From the NCBI GenBank assembly GCA_007123625.1, contig SKKS01000080.1, positions 1 to 8,610 on the forward strand: a DNA stretch of 8,610 nt. The letters are read 5' to 3'. Both the position numbers and the translations under genes were made by a program. Positions 1 through 4,357 of the stretch are shown piece after piece. The number at the start of each line of letters is the position of its first letter. The stretch's first letter is position 1. This stretch comes from Paracoccaceae bacterium (lineage in GTDB: Bacteria > Pseudomonadota > Alphaproteobacteria > Rhodobacterales > Rhodobacteraceae). Under the pieces are notes generated by a model. It had not been told where the DNA came from and did no database searches. It was given only the letters and a program-made list of their open reading frames with translations.

Positions 1-570
1 CAGCGGCACACTGGCCACGATCCGCCCGGTAAGGGCGTCGGTCATGGTCAGGTCCAGCCCGATCAGGATGCGGTTCTGGCGATAGCGCGGTCCGACCCCG
101 GCCACCTGTGTGCTGAAGCCGCCACCAGGAATGAAATCAAGGCTGTTGATACTCCCCGAGATGTAGAAATTCACCGGCATCTGCTGCGACAGGTCGCGAA
201 TGCCCCACTGCGTTTCGACGATGGGAATGTTCGGGTCGCGCCGGTTGACCACCGTCACCCCGGCCCGGAACAGCGCCGATTGCACCATTTCGCCCGCGCC
301 CTGGGTGACGAATTTGCCAGCGGCGCCGTCGGCATAGCTTTCCCTGCCAGTCGCATCGACGATCTGCCCCACGGCAAAGGTGATGCCGGGCTGCACCTTG
401 CCACGCAGGCAGGACAGGGCTTCGTCAAAGGCGGTGACGACATCCTCGATCGGTGGCCCTTCGGCAAGCGGGGCGTTGGCGTCGCGCGCAGTAAATGCGC
501 CCGGGGGCATTGCACTGCACCCGGCAAGAGCCGCCACGCAGATCACGCTCTGCCACCATCTTGTTTGCAC
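1..570 (-). CDS. hfaB: CsgG/HfaB-family outer-membrane secretion lipoprotein (5' part, runs off left edge)
   Basis: The first 190 codons of an open frame are present; the C-terminus lies outside the window. The GTG start at 570-568 is chosen because GGAG sits 9 nt upstream (583-580) and it gives a lipoprotein signal: a short hydrophobic stretch ending L15-A-G-C18, with Cys18 as the lipidation site. The mature part follows the CsgG plan: a periplasmic alpha/beta domain (about 40-135), then YISGSINSLDF (136-146), a Gly-rich stretch with GVGPRYRQNRI (158-168), and a strand pattern ending in TDALTGRIVASVPL, like the CsgG segment entering the transmembrane hairpins. Known family role: CsgG forms the outer-membrane pore for curli subunits, and Caulobacter HfaB is its holdfast-anchor counterpart. 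The HfaA-like gene just upstream favours HfaB over CsgG. The family is secure; the HfaB assignment is inference. Confidence 0.85.
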   Translation of the reverse strand, partial: MQTRWWQSVICVAALAGCSAMPPGAFTARDANAPLAEGPPIEDVVTAFDEALSCLRGKVQPGITFAVGQIVDATGRESYADGAAGKFVTQGAGEMVQSALFRAGVTVVNRRDPNIPIVETQWGIRDLSQQMPVNFYISGSINSLDFIPGGGFSTQVAGVGPRYRQNRILIGLDLTMTDALTGRIVASVPL

Positions 571-634
571 GGTTTTCTGCTCCAGATTTCCATTCGACCC
601 CCCAGGTCAGACGGTGGTGTCCGCATCGCTTTGG

Positions 635-671
635 CGCATGCGCCGAAGGGATTACGGGCGTTGCGCATGCG
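635..671 (-). promoter_or_regulatory. Intergenic hairpin between the HfaA-like and HfaB-like genes
   Basis: On the minus-strand transcript, CGCATGCGC (671-663) is perfectly complementary to GCGCATGCG (643-635). This gives a 9-bp GC-rich stem with a 19-nt loop, beginning one nucleotide after the stop codon of the HfaA-like gene. The right-hand arm also lies within a perfect 12-bp palindrome GGCGCATGCGCC (633-644), so a shorter alternative fold exists. No T-run follows, so it does not look like an intrinsic terminator. It could instead stabilise the upstream message, partly attenuate transcription, or set the subunit:pore ratio. The rest of the 102-bp spacer (571-672) holds only the ribosome-binding site of the next gene. 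Confidence 0.5.
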
Positions 672-672
672 G

Positions 673-1227
673 TCAGGGCCCGCAGCGCATGGATCGGCCC
701 GATGTATTGGTGCTGATGTCGATGCCCGAAGGCGATGCCATCGACTCGAACAGGCTGGTTTCCTGCTGGATGCTGCCGTCGACGCATCCTTCGGTATCCG
801 CAGAATTGGTCGCGACGATGCTGTTGTTCGTGCCATGCACATCGATGGTTGTGTTGCCGGTGTTCATCGAGCCGACGGAATTCGTGTTCTGCCCGATCCG
901 GTCACCGTTGAGCTGGAAGTCGATGGTGTCGAAACGCATCGTCTCGCCAATGACCTCCTGATAGTTCGCGCGGTTGTCATTCGTGGTGTTGGTCGTGGTG
1001 TAGTTGGTGACCACCGTGCTGGGGCCGGGCTGAATGCGCGCCTGCCGGATCGCCTGCGCCTGTTGCAAGGCGAGGCTGCGGTCGGAGGCCGATGCAAACC
1101 CCCATCCCGACGACCAACTTTGTCCGGGCGCAGAGTAGTTCTGTGCCAGCGCGCCCGAAGCGCTGCCGATGACCAGCACAAAGACCGCCGCCCAAGGGGC
1201 GCAAAGAGAGCACGATGCCGATTTCAC
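673..1227 (-). CDS. Secreted Asn-rich HfaA-like (curlin-like) surface protein
   Basis: 184 residues. It starts at GTG (1227-1225) behind a purine-rich AAGGAAGGAAAC. Residues 1-29 form a Sec signal peptide (hydrophobic core AAVFVLVIG, then ASGALAQ), so the product is exported. The mature protein has a Ser/Gly/Tyr-rich head (30-50), a Gln/Ala/Arg-rich helical piece (51-67), a Thr/Asn-rich linker (70-90), and a segment at 107-153 with G-N/N-N spacing: IGQNTNSVG, MNTGNTTIDV, GTNNSIVATNS, then DGSI. That last pattern resembles the C-terminal part of HfaA-type proteins (alternating Asn, Val and Thr around a GNxxxVxGxxN core). Cys148 and Cys182 could pair after export. It lies 29 bp downstream of the repeat lipoprotein and 102 bp upstream of the HfaB-like gene. 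Probable role: a fibre or anchor subunit exported through that pore. HfaA family membership is a by-eye judgement and a generic curlin-like protein is the alternative. Confidence 0.7.
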   Translation of the reverse strand: MKSASCSLCAPWAAVFVLVIGSASGALAQNYSAPGQSWSSGWGFASASDRSLALQQAQAIRQARIQPGPSTVVTNYTTTNTTNDNRANYQEVIGETMRFDTIDFQLNGDRIGQNTNSVGSMNTGNTTIDVHGTNNSIVATNSADTEGCVDGSIQQETSLFESMASPSGIDISTNTSGRSMRCGP

Positions 1228-1256
1228 AACTGTTTCCTTCCTTGATATGCTGCGGT

Positions 1257-1889
1257 TCAGAACGACGAAGCCGCCGACACACCGCCCGGTCCGCTGGACG
1301 CTGACGCGCCGCCGGATGATGCGGAAACGCCGCCGGGGCCGGAAACTGCCACCGACCCGCCCCCGGCCGCGGCCACACCACCCGGGCCGCTGACTGCTGA
1401 AGCCCCATCACCGTTCCCCGAACTCCCGCCGGATGACGCCGAAGTGCCACCAGGTCCGCTGGACGCAGCCGCGCCACCGCCCGGTCCTGCAGCCGCCGCC
1501 GAAGTTCCGTCAGGCGAACTGGTCGTTGAAACGCTTGTGTTTCCGCCAGAAGCGCTGCCCGACGTCCCATCGGGGCCGCTGCTTGTGGACGCCGATCCCG
1601 GCACTGACGGGCGACCGGCGGGCCCCCCCGAATGCGATCCGGAGTCCGACCCCGAAGAACCGCCGCCGGACACGGGCCGTGGCGCCGGGCGCCGCTGATT
1701 CACCGGTGCGCAGACCGTATGCATGAAGGGCGCGAAGCTGTCGGCCTTCACCATCCCCACCGCCACGTCTCGGTATGGCTCCTGCCAGCACACAACTGTA
1801 GAAGCGGAGTCCTTCTGGCACGCACTCAAAACTAGCAAACCCGCCGCCCCGAATGCGAATCGAGCCAACCTGGCATTTGACAAAGTCAT
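1257..1889 (-). CDS. Lipoprotein with GPGG-type Gly/Ser/Ala repeat tail
   Basis: 210 residues. The ATG at 1889-1887 has GAGGTG 7 nt upstream. The N-terminus is a lipoprotein signal peptide with lipobox L21-S-A-C24. Residues 25-65 form a short ordered piece with Cys34 and Cys60, which may pair (TVVCWQEPYR, FMHTVCAPV). From about residue 73 to the end the protein is low complexity: Gly, Ser, Ala and Thr with GPGG or (G/S)PDG motifs near 105, 125, 135, 145, 168, 184 and 200, commonly as SGPGG(V/T)SASSG. It ends in Phe. GPGGX repeats are known from elastic silk proteins; that is a compositional analogy, not homology. As first gene of the set with the HfaA-like and HfaB-like genes, it may be a surface-tethered matrix or anchor component. 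I do not recognise a named family. The repeats give spurious long frames on the other strand. Confidence 0.75.
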   Translation of the reverse strand: MTLSNARLARFAFGAAGLLVLSACQKDSASTVVCWQEPYRDVAVGMVKADSFAPFMHTVCAPVNQRRPAPRPVSGGGSSGSDSGSHSGGPAGRPSVPGSASTSSGPDGTSGSASGGNTSVSTTSSPDGTSAAAAGPGGGAAASSGPGGTSASSGGSSGNGDGASAVSGPGGVAAAGGGSVAVSGPGGVSASSGGASASSGPGGVSAASSF

Positions 1890-1943
1890 TGCATTTCACC
1901 TCAACTGCTCACCATCATGTTAAGCGCAATATCAGGCGACCGC

Positions 1944-1949
1944 ATTGTA
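1944..1949 (-). promoter_or_regulatory. Candidate -10 box for the lipoprotein-HfaA-HfaB genes
   Basis: The minus strand reads TACAAT at 1949-1944, one mismatch from the sigma-70 -10 consensus, about 55 bp before the start of the lipoprotein gene. The expected -35 position (about 1966-1973) holds no good -35 hexamer but does hold one copy of the direct repeat described separately. This would fit an activator-dependent promoter. The transcription start has not been shown. Confidence 0.3.
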
Positions 1950-1977
1950 TCTTTAGACATATTTCGGTATCTTAAGA
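1947..1977. repeat. Direct repeat GTATCTT(T/A)AGA, two copies 20 bp apart
   Basis: GTATCTTTAGA (1947-1957) and GTATCTTAAGA (1967-1977) differ at one base and are spaced exactly 20 bp, about two helical turns. The second copy contains a perfect 10-bp palindrome, ATCTTAAGAT (1969-1978). They lie in the 180-bp AT-rich divergent region between the lipoprotein gene (minus) and the 2070-2975 gene (plus), and one copy overlaps the candidate -10 box at 1944-1949. This arrangement is typical of a regulator bound twice on one DNA face. The remainder of 1890-2069 holds the two ribosome-binding sites and a TATAAC (2041-2046) that could be a -10 for the rightward gene, without a clear -35. Confidence 0.45.
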
Positions 1978-2069
1978 TTTTATTGAAAGGGGCATCCTTT
2001 GTTTGCACTTCGTGTTTCACGCCGGTAAGGTCTGCCATGTTATAACGTGTTTCTGAAGCGGAAGTCAGA

Positions 2070-2975
2070 ATGTCAGACGACGGATATCCGAAGTATGAAT
2101 CGCATTCTCCGTTCACTGCACCAGAACCACGTGACAGCGTACCTACATATTCCTCATGTTCCGAAATGACCGTGGCAGAGTTGTTTCATATCAGCCCACT
2201 GTCGGCATCCCTCAGAAAACGCGTTGTGCAAAATCCGTACTTTGAGCAGTTCAACATCCGGGAAATTGCAAGAACCCCTTGGTCGCTCGAACAGTTTCTG
2301 ACAGAGTGTCGGGCCTTGCCGCAATGTGGCGAAAAACAGATCTCAGTGATTCGAGCCATAGTCTCGAATTTTTTGCTTTCCGATGCGTGTCCTGATAATG
2401 CAAACGAACAGGCTTCCGAGGTGAAGGTTCACTATTCCTTTACCGATTCCTTGGAAGATGTCTTTCTGAAGTGTTGGCGCGAAAGCTATCTGCACGAATT
2501 CTTTTACCTGCCGTCAACTTTGCCAGAGTTCTTTAAATGCAGGCCGATTCTCGAAGCGGAACTGCCCGCTGATGTCTGCTTGCCAAATTATATGGAGAAG
2601 ATCACTTTGATTGGTTCAGCTTCAGGGTTTCTGGAAAAACGCTTGGCTGGAACCGTTCTACTGGATTTCGCAGCTTTTGAAGCGGTTTTCGAGCGCCGGC
2701 ATCGATACGCGAACATTCGAACTGCCGATCTGGAAATCCAAAAGGAACAACTTCTTGCCATGTGCGCATCGTTTCCAGGGATAGATTTCCAAATCGTTGA
2801 CTTCACAAAGCATGGAATCAGCTCTGGCTGGGTTGCCAACCATATGTCTGTTGTTCATGCAATGGGTGGATACCTGGTTTTCTCCGATGTAGATTACTCT
2901 TCGAAGCTGTTCACGAAATGCAGGAATGCTGCGACAGCGGGCACATCACTGACTTCAATCCTGCTTGAAATGTAG
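2070..2975 (+). CDS. Uncharacterised 301-residue soluble protein, possible regulator
   Basis: I do not recognise this protein. The ATG at 2070 has GGAAG 5 nt upstream. There is no signal peptide or membrane segment. Residues 1-30 look disordered (Pro, Ser, acidic). Residues of roughly 33-105 are helical: TVAELFHISPLSASLRKRV, then LTECRALPQCGEKQISVIR. The latter resembles the helix-hairpin-helix of the RNA polymerase alpha C-terminal domain (LPNFGRKSLNEI type), which suggests nucleic-acid binding, but this is weak. The C-terminal half is a probable alpha/beta domain with LLDFAAFEAVFERRHRYANI, FPGIDFQIVDF, GISSGWVANH and VVHAMGGYLVFSD. Its base composition is clearly lower in GC than its neighbours, suggesting different ancestry or transfer. 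It is divergent from the surface-protein genes, so a role in their control is an attractive inference without direct support. Confidence 0.8.
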   Translation: MSDDGYPKYESHSPFTAPEPRDSVPTYSSCSEMTVAELFHISPLSASLRKRVVQNPYFEQFNIREIARTPWSLEQFLTECRALPQCGEKQISVIRAIVSNFLLSDACPDNANEQASEVKVHYSFTDSLEDVFLKCWRESYLHEFFYLPSTLPEFFKCRPILEAELPADVCLPNYMEKITLIGSASGFLEKRLAGTVLLDFAAFEAVFERRHRYANIRTADLEIQKEQLLAMCASFPGIDFQIVDFTKHGISSGWVANHMSVVHAMGGYLVFSDVDYSSKLFTKCRNAATAGTSLTSILLEM

Positions 2976-3028
2976 CGGTGCCTGTTAAAGTTCCAGTGCC
3001 GGGTCTGGCATTCGCTCCATATTGATGT

Positions 3029-3976
3029 TCATCCCACCTGTGATGCGGCTGTCGGATCACATACCTCACCAATAAGCTTGCGCATGAAGACCAGCGCCGG
3101 GTCATTGCCGCGATGTCTGTGGTGCATCAGGAAATAGGGATACCCGATACTGTCCAATGGCAAAGTGAAGGTGATGTGCGCATCCGGATCGACAACCGGC
3201 ATCAACCTTGAGGGCAGAGCCAACAACCACGTCGACCCCTTGATACACTCCAGATTCAGGCGGTGACTGGACGACGCCATTCCGATGGACCGGCTTCGGC
3301 CAAGCGCCATCAGGGTCCGGTCAATTATGCTGCGGCCCGGCGTCTGCGTGGTCAGCATCACATGGTCCCAGGCGAGCCAGGTTTCGAGATCCAGTTCATT
3401 CGCCGCGCTCCGGGCAGCGAGGGGGTGGGAACGACACATGACCCCGATGTAGTGCTCTCGGCACAACTCGCTGAGCACAATCTGCGAGCCAAGCCTTGGG
3501 TCGCGCGGATCGCCCCAGAAGGCAAGGTCGATTCGACTTGCCAGAAGGTCATCGATCGTGTGCGGCCCCGCGCACGCAAAGTTCACACGGGCGGCGGGAT
3601 TGATCGCGCGCAAAGCACGCAACAAGGGGATGCCAAAGGCCCAAAGCGCATACTCGGGTGCGGAAATCCTCCAGACCGGCGCACCGGTTCGGGGATCGAA
3701 GGTCTGCGCGCGCAGGATGACGTTTGCTTCGTCGATCACGCGACGCGCCTGTTCGACAAGAGAGGCCGCACAAACCGTTGGCACCATGATCCGACCGCTG
3801 CGTTCGAAAAGCCGGTCTCCGGTGATGTCGCGCAAGCGCCGCAGGGCATGGCTGACCGCAGGTTGGGAAAGCGACAGTTGGTCGGCTGCTGCCGACACGG
3901 TACCCGTATCCGCGATCGCGACGAGGACAGCCAGCAATCCAATTTCAGGTTTTCTCCGTGTATTCGGCTGGTTCAT
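3029..3976 (-). CDS. LysR-family transcriptional regulator (NodD/NahR-like)
   Basis: 315 residues, a normal length for the family. The ATG at 3976-3974 is preferred over the ATG at 4111 because GGGGGGCGAG lies just upstream and the winged helix-turn-helix then begins near residue 12. The DNA-binding domain covers about 11-70, with SAAADQLSLSQPAVSHALRR (28-47) as the helix-turn-helix, followed by a linker helix to about 95. The effector-binding domain follows: WRISAPEYALWAFGIPLLR, then HTIDDLLASRIDLAFWG, and it ends in HHRHRGNDPALVFMRKLI. That ending resembles the NodD/NahR branch (HxRxxxDPAxxWLR). No effector can be named. It is transcribed divergently from the hybrid kinase at 4358, with 381 bp between the starts, so that kinase is a possible target besides autoregulation. 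The gene ends facing the 2070-2975 gene. Confidence 0.95.
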   Translation of the reverse strand: MNQPNTRRKPEIGLLAVLVAIADTGTVSAAADQLSLSQPAVSHALRRLRDITGDRLFERSGRIMVPTVCAASLVEQARRVIDEANVILRAQTFDPRTGAPVWRISAPEYALWAFGIPLLRALRAINPAARVNFACAGPHTIDDLLASRIDLAFWGDPRDPRLGSQIVLSELCREHYIGVMCRSHPLAARSAANELDLETWLAWDHVMLTTQTPGRSIIDRTLMALGRSRSIGMASSSHRLNLECIKGSTWLLALPSRLMPVVDPDAHITFTLPLDSIGYPYFLMHHRHRGNDPALVFMRKLIGEVCDPTAASQVG

Positions 3977-3992
3977 GATCTCGCCCCCCATA

Positions 3993-4020
3993 ATTATATT
4001 GGATAAAAGGCATAATCCAA
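3993..4020 (-). promoter_or_regulatory. LysR gene promoter with an inverted repeat spanning spacer and -35
   Basis: The minus strand carries a perfect TATAAT at 3998-3993. Sixteen bases upstream lies TTGGAT (4020-4015), which keeps the TTG of a -35 box. The same TTGGAT forms an inverted repeat with its complement at 3999-4004 (TTGGAT, 10-bp gap, ATCCAA), so a protein bound there would cover the -35 and the spacer. Transcription would start near 3986, leaving a leader of only about 10 nt before the ATG at 3976. LysR regulators usually repress their own gene; an autoregulatory operator is the simplest reading. Confidence 0.55.
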
Positions 4021-4030
4021 GATAGAGGAC

Positions 4031-4058
4031 CATCCGGCGCACATGCGGCGCATCCGGC
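4031..4058. repeat. Direct repeat CATCCGGC, 20-bp period, in the lysR/kinase intergenic region
   Basis: CATCCGGC occurs at 4031-4038 and again at 4051-4058, exactly 20 bp apart, with ATGCGGCG between. It lies upstream of both the LysR gene and the divergent kinase gene. It could be a tandem binding site, but an 8-bp repeat in GC-rich DNA can also arise by chance. Confidence 0.25.
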
Positions 4059-4117
4059 AACAGGCATTTCCCTAAGTAGGCACGCATCGTAGAAATGAAA
4101 GCTGGATGCAACTATCC

Positions 4118-4132
4118 TGACCCCTCGGGTCA
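4118..4132. repeat. Inverted repeat TGACCC-CTC-GGGTCA
   Basis: A perfect 6-bp inverted repeat with a 3-bp centre, in the 381-bp intergenic region between the LysR gene and the hybrid kinase. No T-run follows on either strand, so a protein-binding site is likelier than a terminator. The rest of the region up to 4357 shows no gene. The frame open from 4229 to 4357 lacks a ribosome-binding site and has no domain character. GGAG (4342-4345) precedes the kinase start. Confidence 0.35.
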
Positions 4133-4357
4133 CATTCGTCGTAGCGCCCGTTCCCGCCGCGGAGCCGGGAGAGCCCTGCAGAACCATCAGGGGTTGCCAC
4201 GCATCGCGCGCACCGGGCCGCACGCGTCTTGCGCATTTTCCTTTCGGATGACACGCGACGCGCTGGTGTCCTGATCGCAAGGCATGTGCATCAACAGCGC
4301 GATCGCCCGCAAGATCCGCAATTTTCCCATAGATTTCGAACGGAGTGCGTTATTCCC

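Noticed and set aside
280..1245. Long plus-strand open frame of 321 codons
   Set aside because: It lies opposite the HfaA-like and HfaB-like genes, which have signal peptides, family motifs and ribosome-binding sites. Its own translation is Arg/His/Cys-rich without domain character, typical of a GC-rich shadow frame.
977..1570. Minus-strand frame of 197 codons overlapping the lipoprotein and HfaA-like genes
   Set aside because: It is the alternative frame of the Gly/Ser/Ala repeat and gives an Arg/Ala-rich product straddling two better-supported genes.
1444..1698. Plus-strand proline-rich frame
   Set aside because: It is the antisense reading of the GPGG repeats; the proline and acidic content is a by-product of the complement.
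2976..3028. Possible bidirectional terminator AGTGCC/GGCATT between the convergent genes
   Set aside because: The stem is short, includes a G-T pair, and no T-run follows on either strand.
3263..4006. Plus-strand frame of 247 codons
   Set aside because: It is antisense to a clear LysR gene and lacks recognisable motifs.
4229..4357. N-terminal extension of the kinase to the upstream ATG
   Set aside because: There is no ribosome-binding site there, and the extra 43 residues are basic with no domain content; the ATG at 4358 has GGAG upstream and begins right before PAS1.
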